Shown here piece after piece: positions 29,733-39,119 of a DNA stretch of 64,000 nucleotides. Under the pieces are notes generated by a model, which saw nothing but the letters and a program-made list of their open reading frames with translations, made no database searches and was not told where the DNA came from. The stretch lies in NCBI GenBank assembly GCA_022844485.1, contig JALHLQ010000016.1:28750-92749 (forward strand). Direction: 5' to 3'. Each line of letters begins with the position of its first letter. Position 1 is the first letter of the stretch. The position numbers and the translations under genes were made by a program. The stretch comes from Xanthobacteraceae bacterium (GTDB taxonomy: Bacteria > Pseudomonadota > Alphaproteobacteria > Rhizobiales > Xanthobacteraceae).

Positions 29733-30200
29733 TCAAGAGACTTCGAACAGGCCCTCGACCTCGATCGCGGCATCCATCGGCAGCGCCGCGACCCCGACCG
29801 TCGTGCGCGCGTGGCGGCCCTTGTCGCCGAACGCCTCGACCATGAGGTCGGAGGCGCCGTTCATGATCTTGGGTCCATTGCTGAAGTCGGCGCCGGCATT
29901 GACGAAACCGCCGAGCCGCACCACGCGCGCGACCTTGTCGAGATCGCCCAGCGCCGCCTTGAGCTGGGCCAGGAGGTTGATGGCGCAAACGCGCGCCGCC
30001 GCGGTTCCCTGCTCGACGGTCACATCGACTCCGAGCTTTCCCTTGGCGACGAGCTTGCCTTCGCCATCCGCGCAGATCTGACCGGATACCGCGATCAGAT
30101 TTCCCGTGCGGACAAAGCCGACATAATTCGCAATCGGCGCGCGCGGCGTCGGCAGCGTGATTCCCGCGCTCGCCAATTTCTTCTCGATCGTGCCGGCCAT
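29733..30200 (-). CDS. RidA family protein
   Basis: A 155-residue Rid/YjgF protein of the longer alphaproteobacterial subgroup. Core motifs are GNLIAVSGQICADGEGKLVA, then LAQLKAALGDLDKVARVVRL, FVNAGADFSNGPKIMNGASD and the catalytic Arg in HARTTVGVAALPMDA, ending AAIEVEGLFEV. RidA hydrolyses reactive enamine/imine intermediates of amino acid metabolism. GGGAGGA precedes the ATG at 30200. First gene of a four-gene minus-strand set with GDPD, acyltransferase and HIT. Confidence 0.9.
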   Translation of the reverse strand: MAGTIEKKLASAGITLPTPRAPIANYVGFVRTGNLIAVSGQICADGEGKLVAKGKLGVDVTVEQGTAAARVCAINLLAQLKAALGDLDKVARVVRLGGFVNAGADFSNGPKIMNGASDLMVEAFGDKGRHARTTVGVAALPMDAAIEVEGLFEVS

Positions 30201-30342
30201 GAAGTCCTCCCGTCGTGGTAGCGCTGCCCTGTTTCCGGCCGACTCATCGCCTATCGAGGGATGCGGCGCAAGCGGCCCTTTGGGTTGGTTGCGGGTTCCC
30301 AATCGCCCGCCTATGTTGCGGTGAGTCCAAAGAGGAGACCCA

Positions 30343-31206
30343 ATGCATTCGTCCCCCCGTCAACTGTCTTCCGTGCTTGCGATCGCGATGCTCGGCGGCG
30401 CGCTGGCCTTCGGTCACGCCGATACGGTGCTTGCGCAATCCTCGGCGCCGGTGAACTTTGCTCCGCACCGGGCGATCTACGACTTGAAGCTCGTGAACTC
30501 CCGCGGTCGCCGCTCGCTCGAATCCGTCCAGGGGCGGATCGTGTACGATTTTTCCGGCAATGCGTGCGAGGGTTACGCGCTGCAGTTCAGGCAGGTGACC
30601 GAGCTCGATTCGGGCGAAGGCAAGGTGATCGTCAGCGACCTGCGTTCGACGACGTGGGAGGATGCCGCCGCGAGGAGTTTCCGCTTCAATTTTCAGAACT
30701 TCATGGATCGCAAGCTGGTCGACGCCGTCGACGGCCGCGCAACCCGCTCCGCGGACAAAGCCGTCGCTGTTTTGGGCAAGCCACAGGACAAGAAAGTCGA
30801 GCTTGGCAATGTGACCTTCCCCACCGACCACATGCGCAAGATCATCGAGGCGGCGCGCGACCGCAAGCCGCTGCTCGAAGTTCCGGTCTATGACGGCTCG
30901 GAGAACGGCGAGAAGGTCTACAACACGCTCGCGGTGATCGGACAGCCGATCGCGCCCACGGAGCGGCCGCCCGAAGATGCGATCAAGGGCAAAGACATTT
31001 TTGCAAACCTGCCGCGCTGGCCGGTGACGATCAGCTATTTCGAGCGGGGCAAGACGGCCGAAGGCGAGCAGACGCCGGTCTATTCCATCAAGTTCGAGCT
31101 CTATGAGAACGGCATCTCGCGCGCGCTCACGCTTGATTATGGCGATTTCGTGCTTGCTGGGACGATGACGACGCTGGACGTCACCCAGCCGAAACCCTGT
31201 CAGTAA
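30343..31206 (+). CDS. eipB: Cell-envelope integrity protein, EipB family (DUF1849)
   Basis: A 287-residue periplasmic protein with a Sec signal (about 9-31, cleavage near VLAQ). Motifs of the family are FAPHRAIYDLKLVNSRGRRS, the region around NACEGYAL and a C-terminal CQ end. Cys75 and Cys286 match the conserved disulfide described for Brucella EipB, where loss weakens the envelope. All beta-rich segments appear intact. Faces dinB convergently. Confidence 0.92.
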   Translation: MHSSPRQLSSVLAIAMLGGALAFGHADTVLAQSSAPVNFAPHRAIYDLKLVNSRGRRSLESVQGRIVYDFSGNACEGYALQFRQVTELDSGEGKVIVSDLRSTTWEDAAARSFRFNFQNFMDRKLVDAVDGRATRSADKAVAVLGKPQDKKVELGNVTFPTDHMRKIIEAARDRKPLLEVPVYDGSENGEKVYNTLAVIGQPIAPTERPPEDAIKGKDIFANLPRWPVTISYFERGKTAEGEQTPVYSIKFELYENGISRALTLDYGDFVLAGTMTTLDVTQPKPCQ

Positions 31207-31233
31207 GTCCGAAGTCCGGACTGCTCCTCACCG

Positions 31234-32511
31234 CTACGAGCCGGCGCGCGCCTTGCCTTCATCGAGCGCCAGTCCCTTGACCACGGCTGCTTGGCCGAAT
31301 TTTGCGCGCAGCCGATCGATGGCATGCTCGGCTGCCGCCTGCGCGGCTCCGCGCATGTCGATCAGGTCGCGCGGGTCGGCCTTCGCCGCCTCGGTGAGCT
31401 CGGATACGCCGATCCCGATCAGCCGATAGCGTGTGCCGTCCGCTTCGCGCGCAAGAAGGTCGCGCCCGGCTGCAAAAATCTTTTGCGCCAGCTGGGTCGG
31501 ATCATCCAGCGAACGCGCCCGCGTCCTGGTCTTGAAGTCGGCGGTTTTCAGCTTGAGCGTGATCGTCGACCCGGCCAAGTCGTTGGCCTTGAGCCGCGAC
31601 GAGACGCGCTCGGACAACAGCCAGAGATAACGTTCCAGTGGACGGAAAGCGGCGACGTCCTCCTCGAGGGTTGTCTCGGCGGAGACGCTCTTGGCTTCGC
31701 GATCGGGCGTGACGCGCCGCTCGTCGAGGCCGCGGGAGAGCCGGGCAAGGCGCAGACCCTCGGACCCGTAGCGCCGCATGAGGTCAGCCTCGGCGGCGGC
31801 GGCGAGATCGCCGACGGTCCGAAAACCGTCATGCGCCAGACGCTCGCCTGTCACCTTGCCGACGCCCCAGATGAAGGTGACCGGTTTCGGCGCGAGGAAA
31901 GCGCGCGCCTCCTTCGGTCCGAGCACGGCGAAGCCGCGCGGCTTGTCGAGGTCGGACGCGATCTTGGCGAGAAACTTGTTGGCCGAGAGCCCGACCGACA
32001 CCGTGATCTGAAGGGCGTCTTCGACCCGCCGGGCAAAGCGCGCCAATTGCCGCGCCGGGCTTAGCCCATGCAGCCGCTCCGTACCGGACAGATCGAGAAA
32101 GGCCTCGTCGATCGAGAGCGGCTCGACCAGCGGCGTCAAATCCAGCATCAGCCCGCGAACCGCACGTCCGACGCGCACATATTTGTCCATGTCGGGGCGT
32201 ATCACGACGGCATTCGGGCAGAGCGCGCGAGCCTTGAACATCGGCATCGCGGAGCGCACGCCGAAGGTGCGGGCGATATAGCAGCAGGCGGCAACCACGC
32301 CGCGCTTGCCGCCGCCCACGATGACCGGCTTGTCGGCGAGACTCGGATCGTCGCGTTTTTCGATGGTCGCATAAAAAGCATCGCAGTCGACGTGGGCGAT
32401 CGACAGCGTATCGATCTCGGGATGGCACACGAGCCGCGGCGAGCCGCAGGAGCGGCAGCGGCGTTCGTGGTCCGGAGCCCCGGTCAGGCAGTCGCGGCAG
32501 AATCCGGGCAT
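31234..32511 (-). CDS. dinB: DNA polymerase IV with N-terminal Cys-rich extension
   Basis: Y-family translesion polymerase, 425 residues. Catalytic acidic motifs are [20 protein letters not shown] and [15 protein letters not shown]. The first 28 residues before the polymerase core contain CRDC and CRSC motifs ([20 protein letters not shown]), a probable Zn finger found in many alphaproteobacterial DinB proteins. SOS control is plausible, but I did not find a clear LexA box. Convergent with eipB. Confidence 0.95.
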   Translation of the reverse strand: MPGFCRDCLTGAPDHERRCRSCGSPRLVCHPEIDTLSIAHVDCDAFYATIEKRDDPSLADKPVIVGGGKRGVVAACCYIARTFGVRSAMPMFKARALCPNAVVIRPDMDKYVRVGRAVRGLMLDLTPLVEPLSIDEAFLDLSGTERLHGLSPARQLARFARRVEDALQITVSVGLSANKFLAKIASDLDKPRGFAVLGPKEARAFLAPKPVTFIWGVGKVTGERLAHDGFRTVGDLAAAAEADLMRRYGSEGLRLARLSRGLDERRVTPDREAKSVSAETTLEEDVAAFRPLERYLWLLSERVSSRLKANDLAGSTITLKLKTADFKTRTRARSLDDPTQLAQKIFAAGRDLLAREADGTRYRLIGIGVSELTEAAKADPRDLIDMRGAAQAAAEHAIDRLRAKFGQAAVVKGLALDEGKARAGS

Positions 32512-32633
32512 GATTCGAAAACCCCGTTCACGCCTATTCTCTCAACCCTCAGCCCAACGGGATAGAGGTCATGGCGCCTGGTGCTCCAGGGGGTCCGATT
32601 CCAGCTTTCGCATCCCGTTTCGGCAGGCGACTT

Positions 32634-32927
32634 TCAATTCACTCCGCTGTTCGCCTGCCCGAGAGCGGCAAGTGCCAGGCGGATGTCGGCGGGATCGACC
32701 GCCGCGTGCTCCGCGAAGGCCAGGAGATCGGGCTCATGGCCTGCGATGTGCTCCAGCACGCCTTGCAGAAATCGCGGGTCGCGCGCGGATGCGCGGATGC
32801 CCGCCGGACCGAGCCCCGTGAGGGCAAGAAACCGCCCGATCCGCTCCGGGTCGGACGCCAGGAATCCAAGGGCGCCGATGGCCAGGGATTCGGCCCTGTC
32901 GCGGCTCATCGGCTCCGGTTTGACCAT
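32634..32927 (-). CDS. DUF3572 family protein
   Basis: A 97-residue small helical protein (alphaproteobacterial DUF3572). Signatures: RDRAESLAIGALGFLASDPE, IGRFLALTGLGP and FLQGVLEHIAGHEPDLLAFA. No signal or membrane segments. I chose the ATG at 32927; a TTG nine codons upstream is the alternative. Transcribed divergently from divK. Function unknown. Confidence 0.85.
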   Translation of the reverse strand: MVKPEPMSRDRAESLAIGALGFLASDPERIGRFLALTGLGPAGIRASARDPRFLQGVLEHIAGHEPDLLAFAEHAAVDPADIRLALAALGQANSGVN

Positions 32928-33070
32928 TTGATTCTGTTTGCCTTTCTGTAACAAATCGCCACTACCTTGGACCCTTCCATCCTTGCCCGAGTGAGGGCGC
33001 AGGCGGCGCGCAAGAGTGACGATCGCGAGGGCCTATGATCGCCGGTCAAGAGCAGACAAGGCAAGCCGGG

Positions 33071-33442
33071 ATGGGCAAGACCGTTCTGATCGTTGAGGAT
33101 AACGAGCTCAATATGAAGCTCTTCAACGATCTGTTGGAGGCGCACGGCTACCGAACCGTCGGGACGCGCAACGGCATCGAGGCGCTCGATCTCGCGCGCC
33201 AGCATCGCCCCGACCTGATCATCATGGACATCCAGTTGCCTGAAGTGTCCGGCCTCGAAGTCACGAAATGGCTCAAGGACGATCCGGATCTCAGGCTGAT
33301 CCCGGTGGTGGCCGTGACGGCCTTCGCGATGAAAGGCGACGAGGAGCGCATTCGTCAGGGCGGATGCGAGGCCTATCTGTCGAAGCCGATCTCGGTGGCT
33401 AAATTTCTTGAGACTGTCCGGCTCTATGCCGGGACAGCGTGA
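33071..33442 (+). CDS. divK: Cell-cycle response regulator DivK
   Basis: Single REC-domain response regulator, 123 residues, opening [15 protein letters not shown]. The phospho-acceptor Asp lies in [13 protein letters not shown]; the conserved Thr ([11 protein letters not shown]) and Lys (YLSKPIS) are present. DivK relays the DivJ/PleC signal that controls CtrA and asymmetric division. An ATG 12 codons upstream (33035) would lengthen the protein; the shorter form matches the family. pleD follows six bases after the stop, the arrangement seen in Caulobacter. Confidence 0.95.
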   Translation: MGKTVLIVEDNELNMKLFNDLLEAHGYRTVGTRNGIEALDLARQHRPDLIIMDIQLPEVSGLEVTKWLKDDPDLRLIPVVAVTAFAMKGDEERIRQGGCEAYLSKPISVAKFLETVRLYAGTA

Positions 33443-33448
33443 GGGGCC

Positions 33449-34822
33449 ATGACCGCGCGTATCCTCGTCGTTGACGATGTCCCCGCGAATGTGAAGCTGC
33501 TCGAAGCACGCCTTTCGGCCGAGTATTTCGACGTCGTCACAGCCGAGAGCGGCACCGAGGCGCTGAAACTATGCGAGCGCGGGCAGTGCGACGTCGTCCT
33601 GCTCGACGTCATGATGCCCGGCATGGACGGGTTCGAGGTCTGCCGCCGGCTGAAGGCGAGCATCGGGACGCATCACATCCCCGTGGTGATGGTGACGGCG
33701 CTCGACCAACCCTCCGATCGCTTGCAGGGCTTGCTGGCCGGAGCCGACGATTTCCTGACCAAGCCTGTTTCCGACATCGCCTTGATCGCCCGGGTCCGAT
33801 CGCTCGCGCGGTTGAAAATGGTCACCGACGAGTTGCGCATGCGCGCGCTGACCTCACGCGAGATCGGGTTCGACGATCCGGTACGAAACGCCTTGGCTGA
33901 TACCGGACGCAACGGACGCGTGCTCGTGGTCGACGATCGGAACGCCTCCTTCGAGCGCATCGCCCGCATCCTGACAGCCGAGCATGCGGTGGATGTCGAG
34001 CCGAACCCGCAAGAAGCGCTCTTTCACGCCGCCGAGGGAAATTACGACCTGCTGATCGTGTCGCTCAACCTCCAGGATTTCGACGCGCTGCGGCTCTGCA
34101 GCCAGGTTCGCTCGCTCGAGCGCACGCGCAACCTGCCGATTCTGGTCATTGCGGATGCCGAGGACAATGCGCGCCTGTTGCGCGGCCTCGATCTCGGCAT
34201 CAACGACTATGTGACGCGCCCGATCGACGCCAACGAGATGCTGGCGCGCGTGCGCACGCAAGTGCGGCGCAGACGCTACACGGAACGGTTGCGCGACAAC
34301 GTCCAGCTTTCGATGGAACTGGCCATCACCGATGCGCTGACGGGGCTGCACAACCGCCGCTACATGGAAAGCCATCTGGCGACGCTCGTCCAGCAGGCGG
34401 CGGCGCGCGGCAAGCCGCTGTCGCTGCTGCTGCTCGACATCGACTACTTTAAGTCGATCAACGACACCCACGGGCATGATGCGGGCGACGAAGTCCTGCG
34501 TGAATTCGCCACCCGCGTCCGCAAGTCGGTCCGCGGGATCGACCTTGCGTGCCGGCTGGGCGGCGAGGAATTCGTCATCGTCATGCCGGAAACCGACATG
34601 GCCGTCGGCGGACTGGTCGCCGAGCGGATCCGCCGGCGCGTCGCGACCGAGCCGTTTGTGATCGGGACCGGCGGCAAAACCGTCGAAGTCACGATTTCGA
34701 TCGGCCTTTCATCGCTGATCGGCGCCGAGGATCGCGCGGAACACCTGCTGAAACGGGCGGATCAGGCGCTGTACCGGGCCAAGCGGGACGGGCGCAACCG
34801 GGTTGTGGCCGACGCGGCCTAA
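33449..34822 (+). CDS. pleD: Diguanylate cyclase response regulator PleD
   Basis: A 457-residue protein with two REC domains (phospho-acceptor in VVLLDVMMPGMDGFE; the second REC at about 150-270 is more divergent) and a C-terminal GGDEF domain. The active site is GGEEF (RLGGEEFVIVMPETD), and an RxxD inhibitory site (RGID) lies exactly five residues before it, so product inhibition by c-di-GMP should operate. Phosphorylated PleD makes c-di-GMP during the swarmer-to-stalked transition. Cotranscribed with divK. Confidence 0.96.
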   Translation: MTARILVVDDVPANVKLLEARLSAEYFDVVTAESGTEALKLCERGQCDVVLLDVMMPGMDGFEVCRRLKASIGTHHIPVVMVTALDQPSDRLQGLLAGADDFLTKPVSDIALIARVRSLARLKMVTDELRMRALTSREIGFDDPVRNALADTGRNGRVLVVDDRNASFERIARILTAEHAVDVEPNPQEALFHAAEGNYDLLIVSLNLQDFDALRLCSQVRSLERTRNLPILVIADAEDNARLLRGLDLGINDYVTRPIDANEMLARVRTQVRRRRYTERLRDNVQLSMELAITDALTGLHNRRYMESHLATLVQQAAARGKPLSLLLLDIDYFKSINDTHGHDAGDEVLREFATRVRKSVRGIDLACRLGGEEFVIVMPETDMAVGGLVAERIRRRVATEPFVIGTGGKTVEVTISIGLSSLIGAEDRAEHLLKRADQALYRAKRDGRNRVVADAA

Positions 34823-35162
34823 TTCGGCCCATCCCCCCGGCCGGCCGTCAACCAAATTTCTTTACGTTGGTACCGAATCCGGGCAGGTTCCCGGCATAAG
34901 CGGCGTTGATTTCTCTGCGCATTGCATTAGCCTAAGCCATAAAGCGCAGACGAGGCCAGGAATGCGGACCTAGGCCAGACATTGTTTTCGCTGACTTTCC
35001 GCATGGCTGCCGAATAACCCTACGGAGTGCTCAGGTCCGCCGCATCTCCTGGGTCCGTGGGGTTCGGCCGGCTCGGAGGCGGTGTGAGTGGCCTCCTCAT
35101 GACACCGCTTCCGGCCGGCCACTCATCCGGCGTCCGGAGCCATTTAACCCGGAACTCTCGAC
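34823..35162. other. Intergenic region with imperfect hairpin
   Basis: About 340 bases between pleD and rpmG hold no credible gene. The strongest structure is an imperfect inverted repeat at about 35068-35116, with GCGGTGT (35079-35085) facing ACACCGC (35102-35108) and a GC-rich flank. It may end rpmG transcription on the minus strand, but there is no clear T tract. Confidence 0.4.
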
Positions 35163-35330
35163 CTACTTGATCTTGGATTCGCGGAATTCGACGTGCTTTT
35201 TCGCGACCGGATCGTATTTCTTCTTCACGAGCTTTTCCGTCATCGTCCGCGAGTTCTTTTTCGCCACATAATAGAAGCCCGTGTCGGCGCTCGACACCAG
35301 CTTCACCTTGATCGTTGTTGCCTTGGCCAT
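35163..35330 (-). CDS. rpmG: 50S ribosomal protein L33
   Basis: A 55-residue L33 opening [20 protein letters not shown] and closing with [12 protein letters not shown]. The body is rich in Lys and Thr. No Cys is present, so it is the Zn-free form. The start is the ATG at 35330; the frame is open 17 codons further upstream. Single-gene unit in most rhizobia. Confidence 0.96.
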   Translation of the reverse strand: MAKATTIKVKLVSSADTGFYYVAKKNSRTMTEKLVKKKYDPVAKKHVEFRESKIK

Positions 35331-35393
35331 TTGAACGAGCTCCAAACCATGTTCACCGCGCTCGCCCATCCGGCGAGCCATTCGCGGCGCAAG

Positions 35394-35472
35394 CTAGTGG
35401 TGGCGGTTCAGAAGTCCGCATCAAACTTGCCGCAAGTCTGTAATGCGGACTTCTGAACCAAAGCCACACTAG
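35394..35472. repeat. CTAG-bounded palindromic repeat, stem type A
   Basis: A perfect 17-bp inverted repeat (35405-35421 with 35443-35459) is flanked by CTAGTGG on the left and CACTAG on the right. The loop is 21 bases. Its boundaries match the palindromes at 35485 and 63760 although the stem sequence differs. Likely a small dispersed element. Confidence 0.8.
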
Positions 35473-35484
35473 ATCAATAAGTTG

Positions 35485-35558
35485 CTAGTGTCCTTCGATT
35501 CCGAAATTCGCAAACGAATGTACCGCGGATCGTGCGAATTTCGGAATCGGGACACTAG
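35485..35558. repeat. CTAG-bounded palindromic repeat, stem type B
   Basis: A perfect 16-bp inverted repeat (35497-35512 with 35533-35548) lies between CTAGTGTCC and GGACACTAG. The sequence GATTCCGAAATTCGCA forms the left arm. Separated from the preceding palindrome by 12 bases. Confidence 0.8.
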
Positions 35559-35589
35559 CCATCGAGGTCCGAAAGTCAAGAAAGCCGGC

Positions 35590-36339
35590 TCACGGAAGCA
35601 CGGAACGGTGAAAGCGGCCGCGGATCATCCGGTAGAACGGCACCGGAAGGTCATGCGTGAACCCCGCCGCCGTGCGGGCCTCCAGTTCCTTCAAGACAAC
35701 CTGCGTGATCGCCGGCAAATCGAGGCGCGTGGCCTCCGTGATCGGCATCCAGACCAGTTCGACCAGTTCCGTGTTCGGGCCGACGACGCCGTCGATGCGG
35801 TGCGCGACGCTCGTCAGATCGGCCACGAAGAAGCGCGTGTCGAAGCGACGCGGCCGGCGCGGCGGGGTGATCGCGCGGGCGACGAAGTGCAGGTCACCAA
35901 GATCCGGCAGGATTCCCGCGTCGGTGAAAACCGTCCAGTCGCCTCCGGGCCCAAGCACCGGTTCCGCCTGCTTTCGGCCAAGGACCAAGCCAGTCTCTTC
36001 CGCCGTCTCGCGAATGGCAGCCAGCGCAAGCGCGCGCGCCTTCGTCGCGCTTGGGCGTTTGCAGCGAAGCATGAGCCGCGCTTCGACCTGTGGAACGAGC
36101 GGCCGGGCGATCGGCATCCGCCGATCCAAAAGCTCGGCGCGCCCACCCGGGAACACGAACTTGCCCGGCAGGAACTTGTGGCCGGCATGTCGCCGGCCGA
36201 ACAGAACTTTCGGGTTGGGTTCGGAGCGGTCGATCAGGATCAGCGTCGCCGCATCCCTGGGCCGTAAATTCGGCGAGGTTTGGTCGCGCCTGACTTCGTT
36301 CAGGATGCGCTCATTGTCCTCCCGCGCCATCTCCGTCAT
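35590..36339 (-). CDS. Nudix hydrolase
   Basis: A 249-residue Nudix hydrolase. The domain begins near RPRDAATLILID; the Nudix box is split but recognisable (GGRAELL upstream and RETAEETGL as the catalytic helix with E-E ligands). A long insertion separates GG from the REXXEE part, as in the NUDT7/19-like branch acting on CoA or larger nucleotides. The start codon overlaps the DUF983 stop (ATGA), so translation is coupled. The substrate is not predictable. Confidence 0.88.
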   Translation of the reverse strand: MTEMAREDNERILNEVRRDQTSPNLRPRDAATLILIDRSEPNPKVLFGRRHAGHKFLPGKFVFPGGRAELLDRRMPIARPLVPQVEARLMLRCKRPSATKARALALAAIRETAEETGLVLGRKQAEPVLGPGGDWTVFTDAGILPDLGDLHFVARAITPPRRPRRFDTRFFVADLTSVAHRIDGVVGPNTELVELVWMPITEATRLDLPAITQVVLKELEARTAAGFTHDLPVPFYRMIRGRFHRSVLP

Positions 36340-36776
36340 GGATGGATGTCCGGATGGTTTCGCTTCACGACAGCCGGCGCGGGTCGTCCTTCGGTCTCGA
36401 ATCCGTGCATACGATGCGCCCACTGCCAACCAATGATGGCGCCTTTGATCGGTTGCAGCAGCACGAGGGAAGCGATCAGCGTCACCGGCACCCAGATCAG
36501 GAATTGAACCAGATAAGGCGGCGACATCGCGATCTCGAGGGCAAGCGCAAGCGGCACGACGATGTGGCCCACAATGGCAATGACGAAATAGGCGGGCGCG
36601 TCATCCGCGCGCTGGTGATGCAGCGCCTCGCCGCAATGCCCGCAGCGGTCGGCGACTTTCAGGAAAGCGCGGAACATGCGGCCCCTCCCGCAGTTCGGGC
36701 ACCGTCCGGCAAAGCCGCGGCGCAAGGCGGTGAAGCCGCCGCGGGGAGAATCGGCTGTGTCAAAGGTGGCGTTCAT
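36336..36776 (-). CDS. DUF983 membrane protein with zinc ribbon
   Basis: A 146-residue protein whose N-terminal half holds a Cys4 ribbon (CPNCGRGRMF and CGHCGE), followed by HHQRADDAPAYFVIAIVGHI and two transmembrane helices. DUF983 proteins are membrane proteins of unknown function in alphaproteobacteria. The gene overlaps rnr at its start (ATGA) and the Nudix gene at its end, so all three are translationally linked. Confidence 0.9.
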   Translation of the reverse strand: MNATFDTADSPRGGFTALRRGFAGRCPNCGRGRMFRAFLKVADRCGHCGEALHHQRADDAPAYFVIAIVGHIVVPLALALEIAMSPPYLVQFLIWVPVTLIASLVLLQPIKGAIIGWQWAHRMHGFETEGRPAPAVVKRNHPDIHP

Positions 36777-39115
36777 CGTTTCGGTCGTCGTCGAGCGGGC
36801 TTGTGTTTGCCTTGTCCTCGCTGAAAATGGGTAGCACGGCCACCTTTTTCACGTGCAGAACGCCTTGCTGGTTTTGCATGGCTCCCTTCGGACAGGAGTT
36901 CAAACCGAAGCGCGCCGGCGACCGGTGCCGCCTCGACCAGCCGCACCGTCACCCTGTCGCCCAAGCGGTGGGTTTCCCCGCTCACGCTGCCGACCAGGGC
37001 ATGCTCGGCCTCATGATAGCGGAAATATTCGTTGCCGAGAGTGCTGGCGGGGATGAACCCGTCAGCGCCGGTTTCGTCGAGCTTGACGAACAATCCGGCC
37101 CGGGTGGCGCCGGAGATATGCCCCTCGAACGTAGCGCCGATGCGGTCGACCATGAAATGGGCGATCAGGCGGTCGACGGTTTCGCGCTCTGCCGCCATCG
37201 CGCGGCGCTCGCTGGCCGAAATGCGGGCGCTGATCTCGCCAAGCGCCGTGGGATCGGTGGAATCCGGCAAGCCGTCGCGGCCCCATCGATGCGCCCGGAT
37301 CAGCGCCCGGTGGACGATCAGGTCGGCGTAACGGCGGATCGGCGAGGTGAAGTGGGCATAGCGGCGCAGATTCAGACCGAAATGACCGTAGTTCGCGGCG
37401 GCGTATTCGGCCTGCGCCTGGCTGCGGAGCACCACTTCGTTGACCAGCTTCTCGTATTCGGTTTCCTTCACGCGATGGAGAATGTGATTGAAGTTCGCAG
37501 GTCGTAGCACCTGGCCTTTCGGCAGAGACATGCCGATTGTGGACAGGAATTCACGCAGCCCCTCGACCTTCTCCAGCGCCGGACTGTCGTGGACGCGATA
37601 GATGAGCGGCACCTTCGCCCGCTCGAGCGTTTCGGCGGCGGCGACGTTGGCGAGGATCATGAATTCTTCGATCAGACGGTGCGCGTCGAGCCGCTCCGGC
37701 GTTGTGACGCGATCAACGGTGCCGTCCGGGTTCAACAGTATCTTGCGCTCCGGCAAATCGAGGTCTAGCGGCGCGCGGTCATCGCGCGCGCGCTTGATCG
37801 CAGCATAGGCCATGTACAGCGGTTCGAGGATTGTCGGGATGAGCGGCTCGGTGGCCTCGTCCGCGCGGCCGTCGATGGCGGCTTGCGCCTGAGCGTAATG
37901 AAGCCGCGCCGCGGAGCGGATCATGACGCGATGAAAGGCATGATCGCGCTTGCGCCCATCTGCGCCGACGACCATGCGCACCGCCAGCGCCGCTCGGTCG
38001 ACGCCGGGTTTCAGCGAACACAGGTCGTTCGAGATGCGCTCCGGCAGCATCGGAACCACCCGGTCCGGGAAATAGACCGAGTTGCCGCGCAGGAGCGCTT
38101 CGCGGTCGAGCGCCGAATGCGGCCGCACATAATGCGCAACGTCGGCGATTGCCACGGTGACGATGAACCCGCCGGGATTGGCGGGATCAGTGTCCGCAAT
38201 CGCATGGACGGCATCGTCGTGATCCTTCGCGTCAATCGGATCGATGGTCACGAGCGGCACTTGCCGCCAGTCTTCGCGATGCTCGAGCGAGGCAGGCTTG
38301 GCCTCTTCTGCTTCCGCGAGGGCGTCGCGCTTGAACTCGTGCGGGATGCCATGCGCGTGAATGGCGATCAGGCTCACGGCGCGCTCGCTCTTGAGCGACC
38401 CCAACCGCTCCTTCACTCGTCCGGATGCCGCGCCCGTGCGCGGATGGCGCGAGACATCGACTGCGACGAGATCGCCGTCGGCCGCGCCGCTTGCCGCGTC
38501 CGGTGCGATCAAGAGCTCCTGTCCGAGCCGCTTCTTGTCGACCGGCAGCAGCCGCCCGCCGCCCCCGGGGATTTCCCGAAAGATGCCGATCACCCGATGC
38601 TTGGCGCGGTCGATGACCTTGATGATCCGCCCCGAATGGCGGATCGGACCTTCGTCGGCGGTTTCTTGCGTGCGCAACAAGGCGCGGTCGCCGACGCCGG
38701 CGACTTCGCCGGGCCGCGCACGGCGCGGAATATGGATGCGAATTTTCGGCGGCGCGCCATGCGCGTCCTCATCCCACTCGGTCGGGACTGCGATCAGTTC
38801 GCCGTCGCGATCGCGTTCCGCGATGTCGGCCATCACGACGTTCGGAAGCTGGCCCGGGTGATGGAGGCGCTTGCGGCGCTGCTCGACGCGGCCTTCGTCG
38901 CGGAGATCACGCAGCATGTTTTTCAAGCCGACGCGGTCGCCGCCTTTAATGCCGAAGTGGCGCGCGATCTCGCGCGCGCCGACTTTTCCGGGCTGTGAGC
39001 CGACAAAGGCGAGGAGATCGTCCTTGGTGGGCAGCCCTTTGGGCTTGTTCTGAACCTTGATCAATCGAACGGAACTCTTGCTGCCCCCTTGACCGGCGCG
39101 AGGCTTTCGGACCAA
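36773..39115 (-). CDS. rnr: Ribonuclease R
   Basis: A 780-residue 3'-5' exoribonuclease of the RNB family that degrades structured RNA. A winged-helix/OB region leads to the RNB domain (LVTIDPIDAKDHDDAVHA carries the acidic metal ligands; SNDLCSLKPGVDR follows) and an S1 domain near residues 645-725. The tail is basic. The only start near the topA end is a TTG at 39115, five bases before the topA stop. Its stop overlaps DUF983. Confidence 0.95.
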   Translation of the reverse strand: MVRKPRAGQGGSKSSVRLIKVQNKPKGLPTKDDLLAFVGSQPGKVGAREIARHFGIKGGDRVGLKNMLRDLRDEGRVEQRRKRLHHPGQLPNVVMADIAERDRDGELIAVPTEWDEDAHGAPPKIRIHIPRRARPGEVAGVGDRALLRTQETADEGPIRHSGRIIKVIDRAKHRVIGIFREIPGGGGRLLPVDKKRLGQELLIAPDAASGAADGDLVAVDVSRHPRTGAASGRVKERLGSLKSERAVSLIAIHAHGIPHEFKRDALAEAEEAKPASLEHREDWRQVPLVTIDPIDAKDHDDAVHAIADTDPANPGGFIVTVAIADVAHYVRPHSALDREALLRGNSVYFPDRVVPMLPERISNDLCSLKPGVDRAALAVRMVVGADGRKRDHAFHRVMIRSAARLHYAQAQAAIDGRADEATEPLIPTILEPLYMAYAAIKRARDDRAPLDLDLPERKILLNPDGTVDRVTTPERLDAHRLIEEFMILANVAAAETLERAKVPLIYRVHDSPALEKVEGLREFLSTIGMSLPKGQVLRPANFNHILHRVKETEYEKLVNEVVLRSQAQAEYAAANYGHFGLNLRRYAHFTSPIRRYADLIVHRALIRAHRWGRDGLPDSTDPTALGEISARISASERRAMAAERETVDRLIAHFMVDRIGATFEGHISGATRAGLFVKLDETGADGFIPASTLGNEYFRYHEAEHALVGSVSGETHRLGDRVTVRLVEAAPVAGALRFELLSEGSHAKPARRSAREKGGRATHFQRGQGKHKPARRRPKR

Positions 39116-39119
39116 CGCG

